Source: Chthonomonas calidirosea
GTDB taxonomy: Bacteria; Armatimonadota; Fimbriimonadia; Fimbriimonadales; Fimbriimonadaceae
Length of the DNA stretch: 64,000 nucleotides
NCBI GenBank assembly: GCA_945882415.1
Contig: CAMCWC010000006.1
Coordinates: 62,001 to 126,000, forward strand
Direction of reading: 5' to 3'
The notes beneath the pieces are model-generated. The model saw only the letters and a list, made by a program, of their open reading frames with translations, was not told the DNA's origin and did no database searches. Made by a program: the position numbers and the translations under genes. Below, in pieces: positions 41,539 to 50,963 of this stretch. Position 1 is the first letter of the stretch. Every line of letters starts with the position of its first letter.

Positions 41539-42116
41539 TGAAGCGTGTTCGTGGCATGTCGCTCATCGAGCTTCTTGTGACGGTCGCCATCTTGGCGATT
41601 CTTTCATCGATCGCCTTTCAGGGATTTTTGAGCCTCGGCTCCGCGCAGAAGACGGCAACCAATCTTCCGCCGGTTCAAGAAGACGCGCTTCGCCTCGTGA
41701 CGATCATCGCCGATGACGTGAAGGACGCTGTGCTTTGCACCGCCACCAGCGGCTGCACCACCGACTCTGCGGTCCACTCGGCCGCAGCAAACTCGATGGT
41801 CGTTTACGTTGCCTCCAGCGGCACGCAGCGCACATTTAAGCTTACGGGTACCGAATTCCAACGACTGGACGGATCAAGCACCACCCCCAGCCTTTCGATT
41901 CCGGACGTCACAGCGTTGGTCTTCAAGTACTACACCATTACCGGCGCGACCTACAACTCAACCTCGAACCCGACGACTTGGAGCAGCAGCGTCACGGGCG
42001 CGACGCTGAAGGAAATCGCTGGCGTCCGCGTGACCGCGACGATCACCCGCGGCGGACTGACGAGCACGCAGACGACCGACATCCGACTCCGCAACAGCCC
42101 AAAGAAAGTCCTTTAA
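41538..42116 (+). CDS. Prepilin-like protein, PilW-type (copy 2)
   Basis: A 192-residue paralogue of the protein at 38941. Its ATG overlaps the previous stop by one base (TAATG). Leader MKRVRG, cleavage G|MSLIELLVT, helix 'VAILAILSSIAFQGFLSL', 'NLPPVQEDALRLVTIIADDV', and the same CTATSGCTT motif. The end 'TQTTDIRLRNSP' matches copy 1. The stop overlaps the convergent GH2 gene (TTAA shared). Confidence 0.82.
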   Translation: MKRVRGMSLIELLVTVAILAILSSIAFQGFLSLGSAQKTATNLPPVQEDALRLVTIIADDVKDAVLCTATSGCTTDSAVHSAAANSMVVYVASSGTQRTFKLTGTEFQRLDGSSTTPSLSIPDVTALVFKYYTITGATYNSTSNPTTWSSSVTGATLKEIAGVRVTATITRGGLTSTQTTDIRLRNSPKKVL

Positions 42117-45100
42117 CGCGCTAGCGTTAGCGCGAGCAACACTGGCACTCCGAACCGATCTGGCCCGTAGGTCAGAGTCACACTGCGAATCGCAATTGCT
42201 GGCTTCGGATTTGTCCAAGTCATCATGTACGCCGTGCTCGGCTTGCCAGAACTGCTGTCTTTGCCGGTCCAACCGACCACCGCTCCAGGGAGCGTCTTCG
42301 GAGCTTCTGTTCGGAAATCGTCCACCTCTAGTTGGCCACGGATCGGGACGCGAACGGTGGACCCATCCGTGTAGGTGACAACATAAGCCGCAAACTCGAA
42401 TGCCTTCCCATCCGCTAGCTCCGGCTCGGTTCGACGCCGATCGAGCCGCGCGGTCTGCAAGAAGAACAATCCGGATGCAAGCTGGTTGATCGGGATCTCA
42501 ACTTTCTCAGGCAAATTCCCGGGCACCCCATCTTCGCCCAGCATTACGCAGTTCGGCGCTGGCGATGTTTTGAACTCATAAACGTCAAACGGCACGTTCG
42601 CGAAAGTCTGCGCTCCGAACGGAAGGTCCTTCATCGTATGGCTCTTGTCGCCAAACCATCCACGCTCATTCCGGTACTGATTCGCGACCTTGCTCAGATC
42701 CACGGACCGATACTGGTTCGTGGTGGCTCCGGCGACCAGCAGGTTTCCGCCGCTAAACTTCGCCTCCAGATTTCGCAAGACGCCGGCAAACAATCGCCGC
42801 TTCTTCCCGGCATTCTCTGGCACTGACTCATTCGCCTGGAAGTTGAAGTTCAGCAACGTGATGCCGCCTTTCCCACGCGGATAGCGGACCATTCCGCCGA
42901 TGTTCATCAACGGTTGAACGCCGCGCCACTCGGGGGCGCGGTCTACTTTCAGCCGAATATTGTCGATCCCGACCACGTTCTGCCCGCCCGATGGCACCTG
43001 CTGCCACTCGAGAATCCGCAACGTCACTTTCCTCCCAGACTTCCCGGCAAGGTCAAGGATCTGCGGCTCAGAACTGGGCTTGACGTTCAACACAAGCTTC
43101 TCCTTGCCGTCGAAATCGAGCTCCAATTTGGTGACGAGGTGATAGAAGCCGTTACCGACCCACTCCATCTCGCGGAAGGTGTAGGACTTCGGAAACTCCA
43201 TTTCGTACTCAGGCTTCTGGTTGTTGAGATCAAACGAGAAGATGTACTTCCACCCGTCCGCGCTCACCATCCCGTTCACCGTGTTGTACAGATAATCGTT
43301 GGGTAGCTTTGCGAACGGAGCCACATCGTTGGTATCGACCACGGCCGTGAAGATGTCGTCCGCAATGTACATGTCCTGCGTCCATTCAAAAAGCCGCTGG
43401 TTGGACATCATCACCGCGTCGCCCTGGCTGAGGCCAGCCGTAAGCGGATGCTTCGGAGCCAGAAGGGCGGTGCGCTCTCGCCGGAATGGCCGAATCACAT
43501 GGTCGACGCCAACGAGTTTGTTGTAACTCGCCAAGCCATCTTCCTCAAGTCCGTTCAGCACGAGATCTCCTCCGGCGGCGAAGAACTTGTCCAGAGCAGG
43601 TTTCTGATCAGAGAGAGCCTGTAGGTTTGCTGGGCTAGCTTCTACCACGACAATTTGTGGCTTAGCGATTGCTTGCGCCAGCGGTTCTGGGCTGGTGGCA
43701 ATTCCAATTTCAGCCAGAACAAAGCTCAGTTGCGAGTTAGGGCTTGCCACCATCGCGACGGGGCGCTCGGAGAGCTTGTAGCTCGCGGTGTAATTCAGGA
43801 GGTTGAGCAACAAATGTCGCGCTACCGGGGTTTCGGCGAGCTTGGTCCCAACCTGAAGCTGGCTCAGCAGCATGACGCCAGGGCCGACGGGCACTTCTAA
43901 GAGGGCACTTGAATTCAACCGTGCATGGCATTGGACCAAACTCTTAGCTCCTTTAGTGGGCTTCTCATAGGCATTCTTGAAGCTAATGTCGCCCGGCCAA
44001 GCCCAGAAATCTCCGTCCACGAGGCCCCTTAGGGCAAGATGCTCTGGCCGCTCCAAAAAGCTAAACGCTCCCTGGTTTGTTTGGGACTTGATGGGGACGG
44101 GAAGACCTTGGAAACGCAACGGCGACGATTGCTCCAGCACTACGACGCGGGCGCCGCTTGCCGCCAACGCCGCGAGTTTCGGCTGAACCGAGCTTGCTTC
44201 ATCCACCGCATCTGGCCCAACTAGCACCCATCGGGCGGTGTCAGGAATCGTCGCTACGCTTGCCGCTTCCGCGAACGGCACACCGAGGGACCGCAGGTAC
44301 TTGCTCACGCTTCCCTTCGGATCAACGACCAGCAGTCCTTTAGCTTGGCTTAGCGCAGCCGCGACCGGCTCGGGCAGAATCGATGCTCGCTTCTTGTCTG
44401 CAAAAACCACCCCGGACTTGCCCGTGAGAGAGATGGCAAGTTCGCCATCCGAACGTGCGGCTACCTTCGGAAGATCCAGCTCTACGGGAACAACCGCCTT
44501 TGAGCCAGGCTGAACCGAAACAGGTACTGACTTCTGGACAACGGACTTTCCGGCGCTTACCAGCTCTACTTTGAGCGTGAGCGGCTCAACTTGGCGCGAG
44601 TCGTTGAAGACGCCGACTGTACGCCGCAACTTGCTTCCTGAAGCGAAGGTGGAATCGTATTCCCGCACAAACGCCGCGCGCTCGGAGTTCGAGATGTGCT
44701 TTCCAAACTGCGAACCCTCATCCCCCAGCCACAGGTGGGTGTACGCCATGTTGCCCGACCAACGATATCCTTCGGTCAGCATCCTTTGCACAAGCGCAAT
44801 GCCGCGATGGGCGGATGTTTTGCCCCCGAAAGCTTCCTCACCGCTGATCCAAGCGTAATCGGCCGGATTGATTCCGGTGGCAAAGAAATCCTCGCCGGCA
44901 TATCGGGGCCGTAAGTTGTCGTACTTCCACCGACCGCGACCGCCGCCGTCTGGATTGTCCCGATACGCCAAGCCCGGATAGTCATTCGGCTCGTTCGTGT
45001 ACACGTAGTGGTCGCCGTGAACCGGATAGGAGTTGTTCTTCGCCGCTCCACCGCCGTCCACCATCCACGTTCGCGTTGGGTCGGTTTGCCCTACGACGGA

Positions 45101-47074
45101 TCCAACTTTGCCTACTTCGCGCTCAAACTCGTCCATCAAGTCGCCATAGAGATTGATGCAATTGATGTACAGGAACTCGTTTTCAAGCGACCAAAGGTGG
45201 ATGCTCGGGTGGTTCCGCTCGGCCTTCACCTGGGCGACCATTTGATCTTTCCAGTTGTTGATCAGCTGCATCTTGATCCGGGAGTTGTAGATGCCACGCA
45301 GGGCCGGATCATTCTCCACCGCCATGTAGCCAATGGTTTCACCGTCCAGAATCCCGCTTCGGCGCACAATGAGGCCATTCGCGTCGCACCAGTCGAGCGC
45401 TTCCGAGAATGGCATTCCTTGCCATCGAGTCCCGCCGTTCTGCGTCGTGCCCATCATGCGGAAGAACCGCTGCCCTCTTGACCGGTAGTTGGCGAGGAAA
45501 TCTTCCTTGCTCCGCCCATCGACGAGCTCCGCCCAGCCATTCCACGGGATTCCGTTCAGCGTGAACTGGTTGCCTTTCGCCTGCCACTCGCGGAATCCAA
45601 AGCTCGTTTCGGAGATGTCAACGCCTTGGCTGGTCGTAACCTTCAGGCGTAGGCGATACATGTTTGGCTCGTCAGGCCACCAAAGTTTCGGGTTTTCCCA
45701 CGAAGTGTTTAAATTGGTCTTGGTGTTGATCGCGTCCAGGGTGGTGGTAGCAGGTGCGAAGTTTTTAGCGACCTCACCAGTTTTCGCGTCAATGGCAGAA
45801 GCCTCCAGCACGACAGTTTCTGGCCGGCCGCGAGGGTTAGCGAGAGTGATCTCGACCGACAGCTCCTTCTTCTCTACGCTCGGCTTCACAAACACGTCGT
45901 TTGCATAAACCGGCCCTGTGGCCTCAAGGACCGGAGCGTCCAAAATGCCGGACTGGAAAGCCCCCCAAACCGGATAGGCCAAGTCGAGGAATCCGTTCTT
46001 GGTGAACGAAACCGGAAAGGTGAACATCCGCCGCAGCTTTAGGGGGTCCTTGGGGTTGGTCGAAAACCCATACCAAGGGTCGCGTATCCCAACCAAAATT
46101 TCGTTCTTTCCGGGCTTGATCGAGTTTGAAACGTCGATTTTGAAGGCGACGTGAGGGTTCTTTTCGAATCCGCAAAGTCTGCCGTTCACTAGTACGGTGG
46201 TGTTGAGGTTGTTCTGGCCGAACTTGAGTTGGAATCCACGTCCGGCCAGCTCGGCGGGGACATTGACCTGAGTTCGATACCAAATCCGGTGCGCAAGCGT
46301 GAGGTCGGGCCGGGAGACGTTTCGGTCCGAAGGCACCGGAATCGCCGTCCACTTGGGGTCCTTGGGCAGGTCTGGAATCGGAACGGCGATGTCGAATGGC
46401 GGTGCCACCTCGTCGTGCCGAGCAATTTCCCAGAGCCCTTCCAACTTCACCGATGGTCGAACCGTACCGGTCGCGGGTAGCTGAAACAGGTTCTGCGCCG
46501 CTTGCCGATCTTTGTCCGATTGCCAAGCTTGGCCCGGCTTAAACTTCCCGAACGGCTCGAATTTTGGCGCGACAACCACCGCATCCAGCGCGAACAACGT
46601 CCGTTGCGGCTCGCCCTTGTCGTTCAAATTTCGTGGAATACGGAAATCAATCTTGTGCGTCCCCAGTAGGAGCGGAGTCGTGGTGAGCTTGAGCCAGGCC
46701 ACCTCATTCCAGTCCGCTAGAGGCACGGCGTCGGTTGTTACCTGGTCCGGCGAAACCTTGGTCCACGGGCCCGAATCGATTCGCCATTCAAACGGGGCCC
46801 GCGCAAACTCGTAACCAACCCTCGCCCAAACTTCTCGTGAACCGGCTGCCGAAATCGGAAAATCGTAGGTGACCAGCGCCCCGCCGACGGGAACCACCTT
46901 TTGAACCTGATCGGCTTCTGCGACCACCTGCAGCCAGGATTCGCCAGAAAGTCTTTCTTTGTTTCCCGGGCCACCGCTAACGACCGGCATGTTTGTGGCT
47001 AGCGGTTTCTCGCCCTCAATCCAAGCGATCTCAGGGGTCTGAACGACGACGGTGGCAAGGAGGGCTAGCAACAT
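42113..47074 (-). CDS. Very large secreted GH2-type glycoside hydrolase
   Basis: A protein of 1653 residues with a short signal (MLLALLATVVVQ). An N-terminal beta domain (about 15-170) is followed by a GH2 sugar-binding jelly-roll (about 210-345: 'LEGLWEIARHDE', 'FGQNNLNTTVLVNGRLCGF') and Ig-like domains. A TIM barrel at about 500-830 contains 'FTLNGIPWNGW' and 'ERNHPSIHLWSLENEF', where the NE pair is the acid/base of clan GH-A. The following 800 residues hold a glutamine amidotransferase-like fold region ('IPDTARWVLVGPDAVDEA'), further beta domains and a carbohydrate-binding type module. It is predicted to remove a sugar (galactose, mannose or glucuronic acid) from plant polysaccharide; which one is open. 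Length is about twice that of common GH2 enzymes. 71 bp downstream of the MFS-HEAT gene on the same strand. Confidence 0.78.
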   Translation of the reverse strand: MLLALLATVVVQTPEIAWIEGEKPLATNMPVVSGGPGNKERLSGESWLQVVAEADQVQKVVPVGGALVTYDFPISAAGSREVWARVGYEFARAPFEWRIDSGPWTKVSPDQVTTDAVPLADWNEVAWLKLTTTPLLLGTHKIDFRIPRNLNDKGEPQRTLFALDAVVVAPKFEPFGKFKPGQAWQSDKDRQAAQNLFQLPATGTVRPSVKLEGLWEIARHDEVAPPFDIAVPIPDLPKDPKWTAIPVPSDRNVSRPDLTLAHRIWYRTQVNVPAELAGRGFQLKFGQNNLNTTVLVNGRLCGFEKNPHVAFKIDVSNSIKPGKNEILVGIRDPWYGFSTNPKDPLKLRRMFTFPVSFTKNGFLDLAYPVWGAFQSGILDAPVLEATGPVYANDVFVKPSVEKKELSVEITLANPRGRPETVVLEASAIDAKTGEVAKNFAPATTTLDAINTKTNLNTSWENPKLWWPDEPNMYRLRLKVTTSQGVDISETSFGFREWQAKGNQFTLNGIPWNGWAELVDGRSKEDFLANYRSRGQRFFRMMGTTQNGGTRWQGMPFSEALDWCDANGLIVRRSGILDGETIGYMAVENDPALRGIYNSRIKMQLINNWKDQMVAQVKAERNHPSIHLWSLENEFLYINCINLYGDLMDEFEREVGKVGSVVGQTDPTRTWMVDGGGAAKNNSYPVHGDHYVYTNEPNDYPGLAYRDNPDGGGRGRWKYDNLRPRYAGEDFFATGINPADYAWISGEEAFGGKTSAHRGIALVQRMLTEGYRWSGNMAYTHLWLGDEGSQFGKHISNSERAAFVREYDSTFASGSKLRRTVGVFNDSRQVEPLTLKVELVSAGKSVVQKSVPVSVQPGSKAVVPVELDLPKVAARSDGELAISLTGKSGVVFADKKRASILPEPVAAALSQAKGLLVVDPKGSVSKYLRSLGVPFAEAASVATIPDTARWVLVGPDAVDEASSVQPKLAALAASGARVVVLEQSSPLRFQGLPVPIKSQTNQGAFSFLERPEHLALRGLVDGDFWAWPGDISFKNAYEKPTKGAKSLVQCHARLNSSALLEVPVGPGVMLLSQLQVGTKLAETPVARHLLLNLLNYTASYKLSERPVAMVASPNSQLSFVLAEIGIATSPEPLAQAIAKPQIVVVEASPANLQALSDQKPALDKFFAAGGDLVLNGLEEDGLASYNKLVGVDHVIRPFRRERTALLAPKHPLTAGLSQGDAVMMSNQRLFEWTQDMYIADDIFTAVVDTNDVAPFAKLPNDYLYNTVNGMVSADGWKYIFSFDLNNQKPEYEMEFPKSYTFREMEWVGNGFYHLVTKLELDFDGKEKLVLNVKPSSEPQILDLAGKSGRKVTLRILEWQQVPSGGQNVVGIDNIRLKVDRAPEWRGVQPLMNIGGMVRYPRGKGGITLLNFNFQANESVPENAGKKRRLFAGVLRNLEAKFSGGNLLVAGATTNQYRSVDLSKVANQYRNERGWFGDKSHTMKDLPFGAQTFANVPFDVYEFKTSPAPNCVMLGEDGVPGNLPEKVEIPINQLASGLFFLQTARLDRRRTEPELADGKAFEFAAYVVTYTDGSTVRVPIRGQLEVDDFRTEAPKTLPGAVVGWTGKDSSSGKPSTAYMMTWTNPKPAIAIRSVTLTYGPDRFGVPVLLALTLAR

Positions 47075-47145
47075 CGCAAAACTCTGACGCTTAGCCTAGC
47101 CCACGGTGTCGCAATAAAGCCATGAACAAGTACTTGTTGTTCAAG

Positions 47146-49446
47146 CTATCGGGAAATCATTGCGCATGCGACCAGAAACAGCTCGGGAATGTCCTGCTCC
47201 GGAAAGTTCTGGAGCGATGGATACGCCTTTTTGAGATTGCGGATGGCGTTGATTTCATCCCCGATGCTGTACGCCTCAAGAATCTCGTGGCTGTTGCTCA
47301 CCCTTCGCAGCATCTCAATCAGTTTCGTGTCGCGAGCAATTCCTTCGGTCAGCAACATGCGGTACGCCATCGGCTCGGCGTCGAATAGCCTTGCGATCCC
47401 GAGCAAACACCTTCGGCGGGTGATCATCGACTCGGATCGGCTGGCGACTTCGCAAATCTGCTCGATGTCCGACCGCTCGCCAACGCAGCCCAGCGCGTAG
47501 GCAAGCTCCGCGCAGGCCTCGTCGTTCAACCTACGCAAAGACTCACGCAGAACAGGCGCTCCGGCTTTGAGATCGAACTCGATAACTGCTTCAGCCGCCG
47601 CGATTCGCACGCTTGGATGAGCATCTTGCAGGGCTTGCAGAATCGCCGGATGACCGTCCGGGTCTCCTGAGATTCGGATCGCCTGAAGGGCGGCGCGGCG
47701 CAAATCTGGATCGTTCGGGTCCATCGCGGCTTGCAGAAGCATCGGTTCTCGGGCTCCGATTTTGCCTAAGCTTCTGGCGGCGGCGCGGCGGAGCATTGGC
47801 CTTGGGGACATCAGCAAGCCCGCCAGTACTGGCGAGGCGCGCAGGTCCCCAAGTTGCCCCAGAGCCTCAATCATCTCTTCTTCGATGAGGTCCGGGTGCA
47901 TTTCGATTTGATGCACGAGCTCATCGACCGCGCGCGGGTCCCGGAGCTGGGCCAAAGTTGCCGCCGCTTGCCGCCGAACCTTCGGCGTGGGGTCATGAAG
48001 CGCCTTGATAATCTCGTCTGCCGCAAGTCGGTTGCTTTGCCGCCCAACATCCTGCATAGCGACCGCACGGGCATCCACATCCTCACTGCGCGTCACGGTT
48101 CGCATTGCGCGCATTCGGCCAGGGGTGACGTTGCGAAGCTGGCTGAGGGTCATCCTGAAGCCACTAGCGCCGGATTCCCGAACGGGAATCAGCACTACCG
48201 CGCTGAGGAATCGGAGGACAATCGTAATTCCAAAGATCCACTTATAGGCAAACTCGGCGGGCATCCCGCTCCGAAGTGACGCCATTGTGGCCGCTCCAAG
48301 CAACGGTGCAACACCGCCAACGACCGCCGTGACCGTCATTCCGGCACCGATGTAATTGGCACGATCTTCAGGCTTGGCGGTCGCGAGGACAAGGTTGAAC
48401 TGGGTGAGACTGACCATCGCCCAAACCACGCCCATCAAGACATGGCTCGTCAGCAGCAGGGTCGCGTTGAACGGTGTATCGTTCGGCCGGCAGAGCATCC
48501 ATGGAATCGGATTAGTGGCCAGAAGCAAGCAGCCTAGGGCGAGGAGCGGCTTGTTGCCAAACTTATCGGCAAAGAAACCCCAAAGTGGAGCGGCGGCGAC
48601 GTTGCCAACCGCCATGAAAACCGCTGTCCCTTGAATAACGCGAAAGTCGAGCGACAATGTCTCTCGCGCAAACGCAGCGTACAAATTTCCGGGGAACGTC
48701 TGACTGGCCACCGCGACCGCAATAAAAAATAGGACCTTTCGAAATTCTCGATCGCCAAACGGGGTCCCGATGGCGCGGATGCCTTGCTTCAGGTTCTGCT
48801 TGACCGGATTCTCCCGGGGCAAATCCGTCATCTTTAGATAGAAGTACATGCTCACCCCGGCGAAGGCCACGCCAAGGCCGAATACACCCGCAAAGCCGAG
48901 CTGCGGATTCGTCGCCCGAACCGCATCCAAGAACCACGCACCGACAATGCCAGCTACCGCGCCAACCGTTGCGCCGATCGCGTTTCGGCGGGAGAAGTAC
49001 CAACCTCGCGAGTTGTTTGGCACCATCTCGGCCAGCCAGTCGCTATAAATCGGGTTTACAAAGGTCACAAACGAAGAAGCCACCGCCACCAGCACGGCCA
49101 AGATCACAAGCCGGACCTCGTTCGGCCAAGGCAACAGCGGTAGCGCCACCACGGGCAGATAAAGCAACCGCCACATTGCGCCGCCTGGCGTTACAAACTT
49201 TTTGTAGCTCGGAAAACTTCGCCCCCAAATGGCCCCAGGAATCTGAAGCAATCCCACGAGTGACGGAATTGCCGAAAGGACGCCGATCCATAAATCCGAA
49301 CCACCCAGCAACTGGACAAAGCCCACCAAAAACGCTCCGGTAGTGAGCGTGATGAAGGACATCGAAAATGCCATATCCAAGTTGGCATTTCGAAGGGTGC
49401 GCAAATTCTCCAGGCGACTTGGGGTCGGCACACTCATAGCACTCAT
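47146..49446 (-). CDS. MFS transporter fused to C-terminal HEAT repeats
   Basis: A protein of 766 residues. The first ~425 form a 12-helix major facilitator ('FITLTTGAFLVGFVQLLGGS', 'YSDWLAEMVPNNSRGWYFSR', 'WGFFADKFGNKPLLALGCLL'). Residues from about 460 to 740 are PBS-lyase/HEAT-like repeats ('KALHDPTPKVRRQAAATLAQ', 'LRDPRAVDELVHQI', 'SPRPMLRRAAARSLGKIGA', 'DAHPSVRIAAAEAVIEF'). AGGAGC precedes the ATG by 4 bases. The HEAT part should be cytoplasmic and may bind a partner. The neighbour is a GH2 hydrolase, so sugar uptake is a reasonable guess. MFS-HEAT fusions exist in databases but their role is unknown. Confidence 0.85.
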   Translation of the reverse strand: MSAMSVPTPSRLENLRTLRNANLDMAFSMSFITLTTGAFLVGFVQLLGGSDLWIGVLSAIPSLVGLLQIPGAIWGRSFPSYKKFVTPGGAMWRLLYLPVVALPLLPWPNEVRLVILAVLVAVASSFVTFVNPIYSDWLAEMVPNNSRGWYFSRRNAIGATVGAVAGIVGAWFLDAVRATNPQLGFAGVFGLGVAFAGVSMYFYLKMTDLPRENPVKQNLKQGIRAIGTPFGDREFRKVLFFIAVAVASQTFPGNLYAAFARETLSLDFRVIQGTAVFMAVGNVAAAPLWGFFADKFGNKPLLALGCLLLATNPIPWMLCRPNDTPFNATLLLTSHVLMGVVWAMVSLTQFNLVLATAKPEDRANYIGAGMTVTAVVGGVAPLLGAATMASLRSGMPAEFAYKWIFGITIVLRFLSAVVLIPVRESGASGFRMTLSQLRNVTPGRMRAMRTVTRSEDVDARAVAMQDVGRQSNRLAADEIIKALHDPTPKVRRQAAATLAQLRDPRAVDELVHQIEMHPDLIEEEMIEALGQLGDLRASPVLAGLLMSPRPMLRRAAARSLGKIGAREPMLLQAAMDPNDPDLRRAALQAIRISGDPDGHPAILQALQDAHPSVRIAAAEAVIEFDLKAGAPVLRESLRRLNDEACAELAYALGCVGERSDIEQICEVASRSESMITRRRCLLGIARLFDAEPMAYRMLLTEGIARDTKLIEMLRRVSNSHEILEAYSIGDEINAIRNLKKAYPSLQNFPEQDIPELFLVACAMISR

Positions 49447-49518
49447 TTTGCTCCTATTGCCGCCATCGGTGCGGAAACCATCCCGGCTTGAATTCGTATA
49501 TGCTAGGGTCCATAAGCT

Positions 49519-49956
49519 ATGGCACGAGTACTTGCGATTGATGATGAAGAGGGCGTTCTAAACGCGATTCGCCGCCGACTCGAAAGAGCCGGGCACTCCG
49601 TTGACACGGCTGACTCTGCGGACTCTGGCGTGGCGAAACTCCTCGAGTCAGACCCGCCGTACGATGCGGTGGTTACCGACATGAGCATGGATTCACCCGA
49701 ATCTGGACTGCAAGTTCTGCATGCTGCTTTTACGCGAGACCTTTTCGCGGAAGTCATTGTGATGACGGCCTACGGCAACGTGGCCAATGCGGTTGAATGC
49801 ATGCGGCGCGGCGCTTTTGACTACATCGAGAAGAACGCCCCGGGTATCGACGCCTACGAGGTCCTCGTGGAAAAGATCAACCTTGCCCTTGAGCGCAAGC
49901 GTCGAGACCTTCGCACGATCGACCTTTGGCAAACCGCCAGCAAGTCCGAAGAGTAA
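49519..49956 (+). CDS. CheY-like single-domain response regulator
   Basis: A 145-residue receiver domain with acidic pocket D8/D9 (AIDDEE), phosphorylation site D54 (VVTDMSM), T83 (MTAYG) and K105 (IEKN), all present, plus a short helical tail (LERKRRDLRTIDL). It has no output domain, so it signals through a partner. No histidine kinase is in the window. It is divergent from the MFS-HEAT gene and its stop abuts the convergent next gene. Confidence 0.92.
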   Translation: MARVLAIDDEEGVLNAIRRRLERAGHSVDTADSADSGVAKLLESDPPYDAVVTDMSMDSPESGLQVLHAAFTRDLFAEVIVMTAYGNVANAVECMRRGAFDYIEKNAPGIDAYEVLVEKINLALERKRRDLRTIDLWQTASKSEE

Positions 49957-50604
49957 CTACTTCAAAAGGAAGCGCAGCGGTCCGGCCGGGTTCAGGCCGA
50001 TGAGTTCGCTGAAGGGCACAGTCACCACCGGCATCCCTTCGGCGAACGAACCAACCGCGTAGTTGTCGAAGCCAAACTCAATGCCTTTGGTCGAGACGTT
50101 CCACTGAGCCGAACCTAGGGCGTTCTCTGCCGAAACCGTTCCGTCTTCCAGCGAACTCGCCTGATTCGTCTCCGAGAGCTTCCGATGCAGCACCTTAGCG
50201 AGTTCGGCGCGATAGTCGATACCTGGTAGGAAGAGATGGGCCAGTAGCAGATCCCCCTGACCGGTCGGGGTCATGACCTTGTTTACGCTAAAGTACTGCC
50301 CATTTCCGTGCGCACCGCCCGTATACGTCCCAGCCGTAAGACGATAACTCTGCAAATTGGGAAGATCGGTCGAAACGTGGCTCGTGATCTCCAGGGTGTA
50401 AGGATAAGTCAGTTCCTTGTACCAAGGCTCGTTTGCGTCGCGCTTTGCTGTACTTAGGATCCAAGCCTTCTTCGTCGCCGCCCAAATTTTGGCATCTCGC
50501 AAAGCCGCCGCCGATACAACCGACTTTGATCGCACCGCTGGGAGTTCGATACTAATTTTCGGTGGTGGAGCCGTTGCCAGGACGAGCAAAGCGGTGACGA
50601 ACAT
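49957..50604 (-). CDS. Secreted DUF3298/DUF4163-like (RsiV-type) protein
   Basis: A 215-residue protein with a signal peptide (MFVTALLVLATA). Its first part 'WYKELTYPYTLEITSHVSTD' and the motif GTYTGGAHGN are characteristic of DUF4163/DUF3298 domains, as in the extracellular part of anti-sigma factor RsiV. 'FDNYAVGSFAEGMPVVTVPF' is the usual C-terminal signature. No cytoplasmic anti-sigma part is present. The role is unknown; related domains bind lysozyme or wall fragments. It may be co-transcribed with the winged-helix gene ending 9 bases upstream, but also has its own TAGACT -10 box. Confidence 0.8.
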   Translation of the reverse strand: MFVTALLVLATAPPPKISIELPAVRSKSVVSAAALRDAKIWAATKKAWILSTAKRDANEPWYKELTYPYTLEITSHVSTDLPNLQSYRLTAGTYTGGAHGNGQYFSVNKVMTPTGQGDLLLAHLFLPGIDYRAELAKVLHRKLSETNQASSLEDGTVSAENALGSAQWNVSTKGIEFGFDNYAVGSFAEGMPVVTVPFSELIGLNPAGPLRFLLK

Positions 50605-50610
50605 CGTTTT

Positions 50611-50616
50611 AGTCTA
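50611..50616 (-). promoter_or_regulatory. -10 box of the DUF3298-like gene
   Basis: TAGACT on the minus strand, 6 bases before the ATG at 50604, lying across the stop of the winged-helix gene. Confidence 0.5.
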
Positions 50617-50907
50617 CGCTTCGCCGTCGGTTTTCAACAAACCAAGCAACTCTCCCACGCTTCGGTGAGACTCGATTGGATGTCGCAGCGGTAGCTCCGA
50701 ATGAACCTCGTAAATGTTTCTCCGCCCCTCTTTCGTAACCTGCAAATACCCTGCCTCACTCAGCTCGTTCACGATTCGCTGAACCGCGCGCTCAGTGATC
50801 CCAACAAGATCGGCGACATCACGCATCCGTAACGTCGGATCACGAAGCAAGCACACCAATACATGCGAATGATTGGTCAAGAAAGTCCACGACGACAACT
50901 CCGCCAT
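50614..50907 (-). CDS. Winged-helix transcriptional regulator
   Basis: A 97-residue protein starting at ATG 50907; a TTG three codons earlier is less likely because the TACATT box sits 7 bases before the ATG. The winged helix-turn-helix is 'LRDPTLRMRDVADLVGITER' then 'AVQRIVNELSEAGYLQVTKE' and a wing 'GRRNIYEVH', like MarR/ArsR-type single-domain regulators. It is divergent from icd with only 56 bp between start codons, so it may control icd and itself. No ligand-binding domain is present. Confidence 0.83.
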   Translation of the reverse strand: MAELSSWTFLTNHSHVLVCLLRDPTLRMRDVADLVGITERAVQRIVNELSEAGYLQVTKEGRRNIYEVHSELPLRHPIESHRSVGELLGLLKTDGEA

Positions 50908-50914
50908 ATTGCAC

Positions 50915-50956
50915 AATGTACACGACGCAACGTACGAACTATTTTTCGCGTATTAT
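50915..50956. promoter_or_regulatory. Back-to-back promoters of the winged-helix gene and icd
   Basis: Minus: TACATT (50915-50920), 7 bases before ATG 50907. Plus: TATTAT (50951-50956), 7 bases before ATG 50964. Both -35 regions must overlap in the 30 bases between, which also hold GTAC twice (a loose inverted repeat). Both messages would be leaderless. Confidence 0.6.
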
Positions 50957-50963
50957 TAATCGT

